64,000 nt of DNA from Acidaminobacter sp964416305 (GTDB lineage Bacteria; Bacillota; Clostridia; Peptostreptococcales; Acidaminobacteraceae), in NCBI GenBank assembly GCA_964416305.1, contig CAYQDM010000006.1, forward strand, positions 70,406 through 134,405, read 5' to 3'. Below, piece after piece: positions 52,910 to 61,764 of the stretch. The translations under genes were made by a program, and so were the position numbers. Numbering within the stretch: position 1 is the stretch's first letter; each line of letters opens with the position of its first letter. The notes beneath the pieces are model-generated. The model saw only the letters and a program-made list of their open reading frames with translations. It was not told where the DNA came from and made no database searches.

Positions 52910-55354
52910 ATGGAACTGAATGTCAACCAGTTTAAAAAAGACTATTTGCGCAGGCTGAAAGCAAAAAGCGGCCGACCCCTTGAAGAGAGCACTGTCTGGG
53001 ATCAGTATCACGCACTTGGAAGTCTGATCAAAGAATATATGACAGATGACTGGGTTGGCACTTCCATTGCCTACAACAAATTGGACGCACGTCAGGTCTT
53101 CTATTTCTCCATGGAATTTTTGACAGGGAAACTGTTGTCAGACTATATGCATGCCATGGGCGTTTATGAAGTCGTTGAGCTGGGCCTGTCAGACCTTGGC
53201 CTTTCACTCAGTGAAATCAGCGAAGCAGAAAAAGATCAAGGCCTTGGAAATGGCGGTCTGGGAAGGCTTGCGGCATGCTTTATGGATTCCATGGCCTCAG
53301 TGGGGATTCCAGGTCATGGTATTGGCATACGTTTCAATTTTGGGCTTTTCGAACAGAAAATCATCAACGGGTATCAGGTGGAATTTCCTGACCGGTGGCT
53401 TGAAAACCGCAATGTATGGGAAGTGAAGATGCCTGACAAGGCAGTGGAAGTCCATTTTGGCGGTAAAGTCCGCCAAGATTATATCAACGGCCGCAACGTA
53501 TTCTTCCTTGAAGAAACCGAAGTGGTTATGGCGGTACCCTACGACACGCCCATACCAGGGTATCAAAACGGCATTGTCAATACGCTTAGACTCTACAGTG
53601 CTGAAGCAAAAACCCCTGACTTTGACCTGGCAGGATTCAGCCGCGGCGAATACAACCGTGTATTTTCTGAAAAATATGCGGTCGAAGCGATCTCGCAAGT
53701 CCTGTATCCGGACGATGCTTATGAAAACGGGCGATTGCTGCGCTTAAAGCAAGAATATTTTTTCGTCTCCGCTGGACTTCAAGGCATTATGAGGTCTTAC
53801 AAGCGAAGCGGTCTCCCAATCCGTGATTTTCACAAGTACAATGCGATCCACATCAATGATACGCATCCGGCTCTCGCCATCCCGGAACTCATGAGATTAC
53901 TGATGGATATTGAAGAGCTCCATTGGGATGAAGCTTGGAAAATAACGACTCAAACCATAAGCTATACCAACCATACTTTGCTGCACGAAGCCATGGAGAA
54001 GTGGCCTATAGATGTCGTTCGCACACTGCTACCAAGGATCATGATGATTATTGAGGAAATCAACCGGCGGTTCAATCTTGAAACAGATCGTCTGTATAAT
54101 CAGGTTGAACCAAATAGATCCGCTCAAATGGCTATCATTGGAGATGGACAAGTCAGGATGGCTCATCTCTGCATTGTCGGCAGCCATAGTGTCAACGGCG
54201 TTGCCAAACTTCACTCAGAACTTCTGGCAAATAGAGAATTAAAGCCTTTTAATGAGTTTTTCACCGGAAAATTCAACAATAAGACAAATGGAATCACACA
54301 CCGCCGCTGGCTGCTGCACTCCAATCCGCGACTATCGGCACACATCACTGATGCCATAGGTGACGAATGGATTAAAGAGCCCGAATCACTTGGGCGTCTG
54401 ATGAAGCACCAGTCTGACCCCGCTTTCCTGGAAAAGCTCATGAAAATCAAACGCGCCAACAAAGTCGACTTCTCTAACTATCTTCATAAATCAAGCGGTG
54501 TCACAATTGATCCCGACAGTATTTTTGATATTCAAATCAAGAGACTGCATGAGTACAAGCGACAGACACTCAACATTCTGCATGTCATGAGCCTTTACCT
54601 CAGGTTAAAGGAGGATCCTGATCTGGATCTGATTCCAAGAACCTTCTTATTTGGGGCAAAAGCCGCTCCAGGCTATCAGACAGCCAAACAAACCATTAAG
54701 CTGATTAACGCTGTTGGCGATCTGGTAAATTCAGATAAGGATGTCAATGAAAAGCTGAAAGTCGTTTTTGTTGAAAACTACGGTGTCACTGTTGCTGAGA
54801 ACATCATTCCAAGCGCAGACATCAGCGAACAAATCTCAACGGCCAGCAAAGAAGCTTCAGGTACAGGCAACATGAAATTGATGATGAACGGTGCTGTGAC
54901 GGTTGCAACCCTGGATGGTGCAAATGTTGAGATACTTGAAGCTGTCGGAAAAGATAATATTTTTCTGTTTGGACTCACTGCAGAAGAAGTCTACCGCTAT
55001 TACGAGACGGGGTCCTACAATGCTTACGAAATCTATCAAAACAATCCCCTGCTCAAACGCTCTGTTGATATGATGACAGATGGTTCATTAAACGTTTCGC
55101 CTGAGGAATTTTATCTTATTCGCTCCGCACTCCTGGATCACAATGATTCGTTTTTTGTGCTCAAGGATTTTGAAAGCTATGCCAATATTCAAAAGAAAGC
55201 TTGTGAAGCTTATCGCGATGCCAAGAGATGGTCTGCCATGTCGTTGGTTAACATCGCGAAATCAGGGATTTTTTCCAGTGACCGGACGATAAAGGATTAT
55301 AATCGCGAGATCTGGAAGGCACAAGTTTTCGAAACTTTAAAGGGTTCGCAATGA
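52910..55354 (+). CDS. glgP: glycogen/starch phosphorylase
   Basis: A GT35 PLP enzyme releasing glucose-1-phosphate from alpha-glucan ends. Family blocks are complete: QVFYFSMEFLTGKLL, EKDQGLGNGGLGRLAACFMDS, HINDTHPALAIPELMR, KLHSELLANRELKPF, DIQIKRLHEYKRQTLNILH, and the PLP-lysine motif EASGTGNMKLMMNGAVTVATLDGANVEI. The length of 814 residues is usual. It starts 10 bases after glgA and overlaps pulA by 4 bases, so synthesis and breakdown of glycogen are encoded in the same transcript, as is common. Confidence 0.97.
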   Translation: MELNVNQFKKDYLRRLKAKSGRPLEESTVWDQYHALGSLIKEYMTDDWVGTSIAYNKLDARQVFYFSMEFLTGKLLSDYMHAMGVYEVVELGLSDLGLSLSEISEAEKDQGLGNGGLGRLAACFMDSMASVGIPGHGIGIRFNFGLFEQKIINGYQVEFPDRWLENRNVWEVKMPDKAVEVHFGGKVRQDYINGRNVFFLEETEVVMAVPYDTPIPGYQNGIVNTLRLYSAEAKTPDFDLAGFSRGEYNRVFSEKYAVEAISQVLYPDDAYENGRLLRLKQEYFFVSAGLQGIMRSYKRSGLPIRDFHKYNAIHINDTHPALAIPELMRLLMDIEELHWDEAWKITTQTISYTNHTLLHEAMEKWPIDVVRTLLPRIMMIIEEINRRFNLETDRLYNQVEPNRSAQMAIIGDGQVRMAHLCIVGSHSVNGVAKLHSELLANRELKPFNEFFTGKFNNKTNGITHRRWLLHSNPRLSAHITDAIGDEWIKEPESLGRLMKHQSDPAFLEKLMKIKRANKVDFSNYLHKSSGVTIDPDSIFDIQIKRLHEYKRQTLNILHVMSLYLRLKEDPDLDLIPRTFLFGAKAAPGYQTAKQTIKLINAVGDLVNSDKDVNEKLKVVFVENYGVTVAENIIPSADISEQISTASKEASGTGNMKLMMNGAVTVATLDGANVEILEAVGKDNIFLFGLTAEEVYRYYETGSYNAYEIYQNNPLLKRSVDMMTDGSLNVSPEEFYLIRSALLDHNDSFFVLKDFESYANIQKKACEAYRDAKRWSAMSLVNIAKSGIFSSDRTIKDYNREIWKAQVFETLKGSQ

Positions 55355-57240
55355 ATTCAGCACTCAACCCGGAATTTGAAGCGCTGGCGGAGCGCGCTGC
55401 TAAACGAACCAACTTTGGTGCTGTCATTGATAATGACAATTCGACTACATCCTTTGTACTTTGGGCACCTGCTGCTGTAAAAGTTGAACTTGCACTTTAC
55501 GAAACCAGCAGCATCCTTCATAGAACCACACATGAGCTGCAGCGGGAAAGCGACGGCTGTTTCGTTCTTGAGGTGGCAAAAAATCTGACCGGCATGTACT
55601 ATACCTATCTCCTCCAGTATGAGAATGACGATAGGATATACGAAATTATTGATCCCTGGACGAAAGCCTCCGGACCCAACTCCAAACGCGGATTGATATT
55701 GGATCCCAGACGCTTTGATCCCAGCGGTTTTCGGTCGTCACCCCCGCCCTCACCTACAGATTATGGCAGAACCATAATCTATGAACTCAGCATCAGGGAC
55801 TTCACCTCTCATCCGTCATCCGGCTCTGTTCACTCAGGACAATATTTGGGAATAACAGAAACCGGAACCACGTGCGACGGTTTATCTACCGGATTGGATC
55901 ATCTGTCTGAGATGGGTGTGACACACGTCCAACTAATGCCTGTTCAAGATTTTGTCACGACAAATGAACTCACTCGGGATCCTTACAACTGGGGATACGA
56001 CACCGTCTTGTTTGATGTGCCGGAGGGTTCTTACACCAGCGATCCGCATAACGGAAACCGCATTTTGGAACTCAAATCCGCTATTCACGCCCTTCATCAG
56101 AAGGGCATGCGCGTTGTCCTCGACGTCGTCTATAATCACACCTATGAATATAAGCATTCACCCTACCAACGCATGGCACCGAATTATTTTTACAGAGTAT
56201 CCGAGCATGGCTTTTCAAACGGATCAGGATGCGGCAACGAATTGGCTACCGAACGTCATATGGTGAGAAAACGCATCATGGACTCACTTCTCTATTGGCT
56301 GGAAGAGTATCGTGTTGATGGTTTCCGCTTTGATCTCATGGGTCTTTTTGACAATGTCTTGGTTCAGATTATCTCAAAAGAACTTCTGAACCTACGACCT
56401 GACCTGCTTATTTATGGCGAACCCTGGACTGCCGCTGACACCATATTGCCCGAGGATCAGCAATTTGGCAAAGGAAGGCAGCGCGGACTCGGTATTGCGA
56501 TCTTTGAAGATGATTACAAGAATCGCCTTCTCGGATCACCAAACGGTGACTCGAAAGGTTATGTTCAGAATCAAACCGCAAAGCCCGATCCATCCACAAT
56601 ACACGATCTTTTATCCGGTATTTGTGCCAGTGTGGCATGTGCGCATCATCCAGGAAAGTTGGCTGACTCACCATCGGAAATCATTCACTACCTGGTCACT
56701 CATGATAATTTAATTCTGCGCGACAAGCTTGAATACTCAATGCCAGATTCTGATGAAGCGGAGCGCCTTGATCTGACCTGTCTCGCCTTTAATATTCTGA
56801 TGTCCTCTTTTGGCATTCCGTTAATTCATTGCGGCACGGAGTTCAACAGAACAAAATTCAGAAACGATAACAGCTATAACGCTGGAGACGCTATAAATTC
56901 AGTATGTTGGACGAACAAATCCCAGTATAGGCTCCTTAACGAACACGTAAAAATGCTGATCCGTTTCAGACTTGAGTCCGGTTTATTTTCAATGAAGCCC
57001 GACGAGATCCGCAGAAATCTCGAGCCTATAGATGCCGGCTGTCTTGCCTACAGGCTCAAGCGGGGTCAGGAGCAGTACGACTTCTACCACAATCCGGGAG
57101 ATGTCCACTTGGTTTTACAGAATTTGTGCCGAAAATCAGTCTCCATCATTCTCGACGGATTGAAATGGCATCCAGATACTGAGCTGCCCATCAAAGTGCC
57201 CGCTAAAGGGACACTTATTCTAAAACACAATAATATTTAA
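55351..57240 (+). CDS. pulA: type I pullulanase (debranching enzyme)
   Basis: A GH13 enzyme cutting alpha-1,6 branch points. An N-terminal CBM48 occupies ~residues 20-120 (TSFVLWAPAAVKVELALYE), then the pullulanase-specific PYNWGYDTVLFDVPEGSY, region I VLDVVYNHTYE, region II DGFRFDLMGLFD (nucleophile Asp), region III LIYGEPWT (acid Glu) and region IV YLVTHDN. There is no signal peptide, so it is cytoplasmic and suited to glycogen. At 629 residues it is compact. The ATGA overlap with glgP shows coupling. It is the last gene of the operon. Confidence 0.95.
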   Translation: MNSALNPEFEALAERAAKRTNFGAVIDNDNSTTSFVLWAPAAVKVELALYETSSILHRTTHELQRESDGCFVLEVAKNLTGMYYTYLLQYENDDRIYEIIDPWTKASGPNSKRGLILDPRRFDPSGFRSSPPPSPTDYGRTIIYELSIRDFTSHPSSGSVHSGQYLGITETGTTCDGLSTGLDHLSEMGVTHVQLMPVQDFVTTNELTRDPYNWGYDTVLFDVPEGSYTSDPHNGNRILELKSAIHALHQKGMRVVLDVVYNHTYEYKHSPYQRMAPNYFYRVSEHGFSNGSGCGNELATERHMVRKRIMDSLLYWLEEYRVDGFRFDLMGLFDNVLVQIISKELLNLRPDLLIYGEPWTAADTILPEDQQFGKGRQRGLGIAIFEDDYKNRLLGSPNGDSKGYVQNQTAKPDPSTIHDLLSGICASVACAHHPGKLADSPSEIIHYLVTHDNLILRDKLEYSMPDSDEAERLDLTCLAFNILMSSFGIPLIHCGTEFNRTKFRNDNSYNAGDAINSVCWTNKSQYRLLNEHVKMLIRFRLESGLFSMKPDEIRRNLEPIDAGCLAYRLKRGQEQYDFYHNPGDVHLVLQNLCRKSVSIILDGLKWHPDTELPIKVPAKGTLILKHNNI

Positions 57241-57352
57241 TTTGGTAACAATCGGTACTGTTATTTTGAAGTGTCTTGGGTTATAATTCAATTACAAACC
57301 CAACCAATACACTCGGATTTAAATCCGATCATTTTAAAGGAGGCACTTCAAA

Positions 57353-57547
57353 ATGGAAATTACAAAAGATATGACAATTGGTGATGTAGTCAAGAAATAC
57401 CCTGCGACGGTCAGCGCATTGATGAACTATGGCATGGGCTGTATAGGCTGTCCTTCCGCTCAAGCCGAGTCCCTGGAAGACGCTGCCCGCGTTCATGGCA
57501 TTGAAGTTTCAAAGCTTGTCGACTCTCTCAATAACAGCATCAAGTAA
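57353..57547 (+). CDS. DUF1858 domain protein
   Basis: A 64-residue stand-alone DUF1858 domain: MEITKDMTIGDVVKKYPATVSALMNYGMGCIGCP is the family opening, with the paired cysteines of GCIGCP that are thought to be redox- or cluster-related. In other proteins the domain is the N-terminal part of ScdA-like and hybrid-cluster-associated proteins. AAAGGAGG lies upstream. A TATAAT box at about 57283 could be its -10, although I see no good -35. It is followed at once by a strong terminator, so it is a single-gene unit. Confidence 0.88.
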   Translation: MEITKDMTIGDVVKKYPATVSALMNYGMGCIGCPSAQAESLEDAARVHGIEVSKLVDSLNNSIK

Positions 57548-57576
57548 CCTGACCCTAAATTGGATTTCTTAATAGC

Positions 57577-57625
57577 AGAAGAACGGACCAAAAGGCTAAA
57601 GCCGCTGGTGCGTTCTTCTTTTTTT
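57577..57625 (+). terminator. terminator of the DUF1858 gene
   Basis: Nested stem: AGAAGAACG (57577-57585)/CGTTCTTCT (57611-57619), with ACCA/TGGT and GGC/GCC inside, followed by TTTTTT. Confidence 0.9.
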
Positions 57626-57721
57626 AGGCCGCTCCAGTGCTCCCCCCAGTTTGATCACGTGATACACAGATGACCGAAAGCATGGTAAAATGAGTTTATC
57701 TGAGACTCTCAGGAGGTGCCC

Positions 57722-58999
57722 ATGAAATCTTCAAAACACCTTCACATTATGATTGCCGTTATTACAGTCCTATTTGGAGAAATCTACCTGCGTCCTTTTT
57801 ATACAGATTTTCGTTTTTCGCTTGGTGTATGTGCCTACGGCATATTGCTGCTTCTATATGAGAGTAATTTGAAAACCGTTGCAGTCACGGGTCTGTCCAT
57901 ACTTATTTTTAGAATATGGCTGGCGTTAAATTTATCCTTGCCCTTTGACCTTGCGCTCATGACACATTTGCCGGGCGCCTTTTACTATGTCTGCTATGGC
58001 TCATTTCTCCTGTTCTCGAAAGTCAGATATCGACTTAATCATCCGCTGCTGGCCCTTATGGTACTCTTATCTTCTGATGTTCTGAGCAATATTCTGGAAC
58101 TTTTGATCCGGGGTCAAATTCACGACTTGCTGTCCTCATTCAAATTACAGGCGCTCTTATTAACTGCTATTATCAGAAGCATTCTAATTCTTTCCGTGTA
58201 CCTTCTTGCAAGATTTTACCCCACTATGTTTCAGAAGGAAGAGGAAAAGAAGAAGATTTCCAGTTGGATCCTTTCTCAATCGAAGCTGTATGCCGAAATT
58301 ATGTTCCTGAAGAAGTCCGAAGGTGATGTTGAAAAGGCAATGACTAAGGCGTACGGATTATATACTTACATACAAAAGAACAAGTCAGCGCTTCCGGCAG
58401 AATGGGATATGCCTCGAAAAGTACTCTCCATAACACGGGATATCCACGAAATAAAAAAAGACTTCAGAAGAATCAACGAAGCCTTGAGAGATCTAATCCC
58501 AGAGAGTTTGCCCGAGTCGGTTCCAACCCCCATTGAACTTACCCATTTTCTGTGTGATGATATCGAAGTCTGGGCCAGTTCAAACGGCAAGAGCATCAAA
58601 GTCGACCGCAAATTAAGCCCTGCTATTCCAGACCGACATTTATATGATTATTTGAGCTTATTGAACAATCTTCTGACTAACGCCGTTGACGCTATTGACC
58701 GCGCGGGAGAAATAATACTTGAAGTCATTGTTTCCACCGGACACTGCCATATTTCCGTTAAAGATTCCGGCTGCGGCATACCGGATGAAGATTTGAAATT
58801 AATATTCGAACCAGGCTACTCCACCCACTACGATCCGGGAACAGGCCAGATGTCAACCGGCATTGGTCTTGCGCAAGTCCAGTATTTGGTGAAGCATGTC
58901 CTCAAGGGGCATATCCAAATTGAATCCAAAGTCGGCAGCGGCACATTGATTCAAATTGCTTATCCAATTCCTTTACTTGATCAGCAAGTTTCGCATTGA
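57722..58999 (+). CDS. GHKL-type sensor histidine kinase (GlnK-like)
   Basis: A membrane sensor kinase resembling Bacillus GlnK (YcbA). The first ~175 residues hold 5-6 hydrophobic segments with little extracellular sequence (IMIAVITVLFGEIYL, FSLGVCAYGILLLLY, SILIFRIWLALNL, LPGAFYYVCYGSFLLF, LLTAIIRSILILSVYLL). A cytoplasmic linker carries the likely phospho-His in SITRDIHEIKKDF. The ATPase has the N box NNLLTNAVDAID, G1 DSGCGIP and G2 STGIGLAQVQYLV. The ATG at 57722 (425 aa) follows AGGAGG. Its response regulator follows 14 bases later and a TAXI-type TRAP transporter lies downstream, its likely target (inference). Confidence 0.88.
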   Translation: MKSSKHLHIMIAVITVLFGEIYLRPFYTDFRFSLGVCAYGILLLLYESNLKTVAVTGLSILIFRIWLALNLSLPFDLALMTHLPGAFYYVCYGSFLLFSKVRYRLNHPLLALMVLLSSDVLSNILELLIRGQIHDLLSSFKLQALLLTAIIRSILILSVYLLARFYPTMFQKEEEKKKISSWILSQSKLYAEIMFLKKSEGDVEKAMTKAYGLYTYIQKNKSALPAEWDMPRKVLSITRDIHEIKKDFRRINEALRDLIPESLPESVPTPIELTHFLCDDIEVWASSNGKSIKVDRKLSPAIPDRHLYDYLSLLNNLLTNAVDAIDRAGEIILEVIVSTGHCHISVKDSGCGIPDEDLKLIFEPGYSTHYDPGTGQMSTGIGLAQVQYLVKHVLKGHIQIESKVGSGTLIQIAYPIPLLDQQVSH

Positions 59000-59013
59000 T
59001 AGGAGGAATTCAA

Positions 59014-59865
59014 TTGACAGCTTGCAGTTTCTACATTGTGGATGATGATCGTTCGGTAAGAAAAATATTGTCGCAAATAATCAGCACCCATTTTAACGAT
59101 TCAGAAATTCTTCAAAGTGACGATCCTTGGTTTGCTGTCCAGGACATTTTGCGGCACAATCCGGATATAGTTGTTCTCGACCTCTTGATGGAGGGAATGG
59201 ATGGGATCGAAGTCGCTGAAGCTCTGATCAAAAATAAATTTCAAGGGCAAATCGTTATGTTGTCCGAGGTCGGCGCAAAAGAAATTATTGGTCAGGCATA
59301 CAAATCAGGTGTTGACCATTACATCAACAAGCCTATTAACGTGACCGAAGTTGTCACCGTGCTATCAAAAACTCTTGAAATGCAGCAACTTAAAAACTAT
59401 TTAAGACTCGTCGGTGCACCGGTCAACTTAAAAAACGGAATTCCTGCAGAAAATGGAGCAAGTCAAAAGCGCACAAAGCTTCAAAATATCCTGAAAGAGA
59501 TTGGCATTTTGGGCGAGTCGGGCAGCGACGAACTTCTCTTTGCCTTACCGCAAATTACGAACGACCTGCCGCTGGGCCAGTTCTACCAATGGCTTAAAGA
59601 CCACTACCCTACCTATATTGAGGATACGATCAGCCTGAAGGGGATTGAACAGAGACTCAGGCGGTTGGTGCAGCTTGCCATGGAAAACATAGCCAATATA
59701 GGCGTGGAAGACTTTTCAAATTATAAATTTGAAAGATATTCAACAACACTTTTCAGTTTTAAGGCGATTCGTCAAGAGATGGAATACGCCAGGGGAAATT
59801 GTCAGTCACGCGGAAAAGTTGATGTTAAGCGTTTTATGGATGGTCTCTCTGTCTTAATTGAATAA
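59014..59865 (+). CDS. GlnL/YcbB-like response regulator
   Basis: Receiver domain at residues 4-120 with the acidic pocket IVDDD (8-12), phospho-acceptor D56 in IVVLDLLMEGMDG, S84 and K106 (NKP). The C-terminal ~140 residues match the YcbB-type output region of Bacillus GlnL (ILKEIGILGESGSDELLFAL, IEQRLRRLVQLAMENIANIG). The start is TTG at 59014 (283 aa), with TAGGAGG upstream; an earlier TTG at 58996 lies before that ribosome site. In Bacillus, GlnKL activates glutamine transport and glutaminase in response to glutamine; here the adjacent gene set is a TRAP transporter. Confidence 0.88.
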   Translation: MTACSFYIVDDDRSVRKILSQIISTHFNDSEILQSDDPWFAVQDILRHNPDIVVLDLLMEGMDGIEVAEALIKNKFQGQIVMLSEVGAKEIIGQAYKSGVDHYINKPINVTEVVTVLSKTLEMQQLKNYLRLVGAPVNLKNGIPAENGASQKRTKLQNILKEIGILGESGSDELLFALPQITNDLPLGQFYQWLKDHYPTYIEDTISLKGIEQRLRRLVQLAMENIANIGVEDFSNYKFERYSTTLFSFKAIRQEMEYARGNCQSRGKVDVKRFMDGLSVLIE

Positions 59866-59929
59866 TCAGAACTTTTATTTAATTGAATATCTTTTTGTAT
59901 GATCCCGTAGGATTCTGTAGACCTCCTTT

Positions 59930-59935
59930 TATAAT
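59930..59935 (+). promoter_or_regulatory. -10 box without -35, possible activator-dependent promoter
   Basis: Perfect TATAAT with no -35 hexamer at 16-18 bases upstream. If used, it would give a transcript running through the hairpin at 59975-60045. The missing -35 fits dependence on an activator such as the GlnL-like regulator, but this is speculative. Confidence 0.35.
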
Positions 59936-59974
59936 AGAACTGTCATTGAATAGGGTTTTACCACCGGGTACAGT

Positions 59975-60045
59975 ACGCGAAAGTGAATTGGCTGATCTGA
60001 CGAAAGTTTGAATGCTGTCCAAAATGCGCTTTCGCGTTTATTTTT
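59975..60045 (+). terminator. terminator or attenuator between the regulator and the TRAP operon
   Basis: Eleven-base arms ACGCGAAAGTG (59975-59985) and CGCTTTCGCGT (60027-60037), one wobble pair, a 41-base internal part, then TTATTTTTG. It lies 110 bases after the regulator stop and 30 bases before the TAXI promoter. It may simply end the kinase-regulator transcript. Confidence 0.7.
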
Positions 60046-60065
60046 GTAAGATGTTCTCATTTTTT

Positions 60066-60074
60066 TGGTATAAT
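60066..60074 (+). promoter_or_regulatory. extended -10 promoter of the TAXI-TRAP operon
   Basis: TGG-TATAAT, about 100 bases upstream of the TAXI gene; a poor -35 TTGTAA lies 19 bases away (60044-60049). The transcript would include the 8-codon mini-ORF at 60115. Confidence 0.6.
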
Positions 60075-60114
60075 ATGCTTATAGATAGAATATTCAGACA
60101 TTAAGGAGGGGGAT

Positions 60115-60141
60115 TTGAAAAAGAGAAAGAATATGTGCTGA
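60115..60141 (+). CDS. possible 8-codon leader ORF
   Basis: TTG start with a strong AGGAGGGGG site upstream, reading MKKRKNMC then TGA. It ends 32 bases before the TAXI gene start, which has its own AGGAGGG. A strong ribosome site on such a short frame suggests a leader peptide or a translational standby site; chance is possible. Confidence 0.35.
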   Translation: MKKRKNMC

Positions 60142-60172
60142 TTTTTAGTCAACTATTTTAGGAGGGATTGTA

Positions 60173-61189
60173 TTGTCAAAAAAAATGTGGTCTGTATTAC
60201 TCGTCGTCGTTATGATTCTCTCACTTGGTCTCACTGCCTGCGCACCTAAAGCAGAAGAGCCCGCAGCTGGCGGCGAAACGCCTCCTGCTGAAACACCAGC
60301 TGAAAAAGTCTACATTTCTATTGCAACCGGCGGTACCGCAGGTACATACTATCCTCTTGGCGGCGCTATTGCCAAAATCTTCAACGAAAACGTCCCAGGT
60401 GTCACTGCAAACGCACAAGCGACTGGTGCTTCTGTTGAAAACGTAGGCCTCGTTTCAAAGGGTGAAGCTGAAATCGCCTTCGTCCAAAACGATGTCACTT
60501 TCTACGCTTACAACGGAACAGAGATTTTTGCTGACAAAGATAAAATCACCAATATCAAAGGAATGGCAATGCTGTATCCGGAAGTTGTTCAGATTATAGC
60601 GACTAAGGCCAGCGGCATAACTTCTGTTGATGATCTCAAAGGCAAAAAAGTCGCTGTCGGCGCACCAGGATCCGGCGCAGAAGCCAACGCACGTCAGATT
60701 CTCGAAGCTCACGGCATTAAGTATGAAGATCTTGCTAAAGCAGACTTCCTTTCCTTTAACGAAGCTGCTGACCAGATCAAGAACAAACAAATTGATGCGG
60801 CCTTCATCACTGCAGGTCTTCCAACTTCAGCAATCAGCGAAGTCGCTCAAACTGCTGACATCGTCATAGTTCCAATTGATTCAGCCAAAATTACTGAAAT
60901 AATTGCAGCTTATCCTTTCTACACAGAAGTCGTTGTTCCGGCAGGCACCTACAAAGGTAATGATGCAGATGTTACTACCGCTGCGGTTATGGCAATGTTG
61001 ATCGTCGGCGAAGATATGGATGAGACACTCGTTTACAACCTTACAAAATCAATGTTTGAACAACGCCAAGTGATCATTGATACACACCAACGAGGCAATG
61101 ATATTAAGCTTGAAACCGCTCTCGCTGGTATGCCAATTGATCTCCACCCAGGCGCTCAGAAATATTATGACGAAATGGGCATCAAATAA
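60173..61189 (+). CDS. TAXI-family TRAP transporter solute-binding lipoprotein
   Basis: The extracytoplasmic binding protein of a TRAP transporter of the TAXI class. The signal ends in the lipobox LGLTAC (Cys near residue 23), followed by an Ala/Pro/Glu-rich linker. The TAXI core opens with ISIATGGTAGTYYPLGGAIAKIFN and continues with QATGASVENVGLVSKGEAEIAFVQND and GKKVAVGAPGSGAEANARQILEAHGI, all diagnostic. The 338-residue length is usual. The start is TTG with AGGAGGG upstream. The ligand of many TAXI proteins is unknown, glutamate being one reported case; here the GlnKL-like neighbours make glutamate/glutamine a reasonable guess. Confidence 0.94.
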   Translation: MSKKMWSVLLVVVMILSLGLTACAPKAEEPAAGGETPPAETPAEKVYISIATGGTAGTYYPLGGAIAKIFNENVPGVTANAQATGASVENVGLVSKGEAEIAFVQNDVTFYAYNGTEIFADKDKITNIKGMAMLYPEVVQIIATKASGITSVDDLKGKKVAVGAPGSGAEANARQILEAHGIKYEDLAKADFLSFNEAADQIKNKQIDAAFITAGLPTSAISEVAQTADIVIVPIDSAKITEIIAAYPFYTEVVVPAGTYKGNDADVTTAAVMAMLIVGEDMDETLVYNLTKSMFEQRQVIIDTHQRGNDIKLETALAGMPIDLHPGAQKYYDEMGIK

Positions 61190-61191
61190 AA

Positions 61192-61764
61192 GTGTCTGAT
61201 CAATCGAGGTATTGGGTGCAAGCATTCCCAATACCTCGCTCTTTAAACCAAAATGGCATCATTAATCGAGTTCTTCTCATCCGTTCAATATTATTTTTAT
61301 TTCTGCTGCTATTATTATTTTCGCTGTGGCCTATTACCTGGCTATTGGCAAGAGACGATCGTTCAGAAGCCCACTTGGGAATGTGGCGCATCCAAGCTGA
61401 TGAAGCCTTTGACATAATTTACACCCATTCTGTTCAATTATCCCCTGTAACGGAGCGTTATCATATCAACAAATCCGGCGAACTGATTCTTGACGAAACT
61501 CTGTTTTCAACTTATGGGGCAGGTCTGCCTGCAACGACACCCTATGACTTCGAAATAACAGAGGATAGTTTCAGAATTTTTAACATCCAGTTAAAAATGG
61601 ATCATCTCGTTTACAGAACCGGCGCAGTCAGGGCCAATCACAGGCTGTTGATCAGAGATCAGGATATCCCGTTTATCACTTTTTCGAGTCCTGGTCAAGC
61701 GGTTGAATTTACTTCCTTACGAGCGCCTCTGCTTTACTATGTCATCAAGGAGGTTATAAAATGA
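61192..61764 (+). CDS. DUF1850 protein, accessory to TAXI-TRAP
   Basis: DUF1850 proteins are nearly always encoded between a TAXI binding protein and its fused permease. The domain is seen in FDIIYTHSVQLSPVTERYHINKSGELILDETLFSTYGAGLP, with the THSV block typical. One hydrophobic segment near residues 28-50 (LIRSILFLFLLLLLFSLWPI) anchors it. The start is uncertain: GTG at 61192 has no ribosome site, so it may be translated by coupling from the TAXI gene 2 bases upstream, or start slightly later. It overlaps the permease by 4 bases. Confidence 0.85.
   Translation: MSDQSRYWVQAFPIPRSLNQNGIINRVLLIRSILFLFLLLLLFSLWPITWLLARDDRSEAHLGMWRIQADEAFDIIYTHSVQLSPVTERYHINKSGELILDETLFSTYGAGLPATTPYDFEITEDSFRIFNIQLKMDHLVYRTGAVRANHRLLIRDQDIPFITFSSPGQAVEFTSLRAPLLYYVIKEVIK

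Noticed and set aside
53056..53070. TGGCAC-N5-TTGC, a sigma-54-like sequence on the plus strand
   Set aside because: It lies inside the glgP coding region, about 150 bases after its start, with no downstream gene start or activator repeats nearby; most likely chance.
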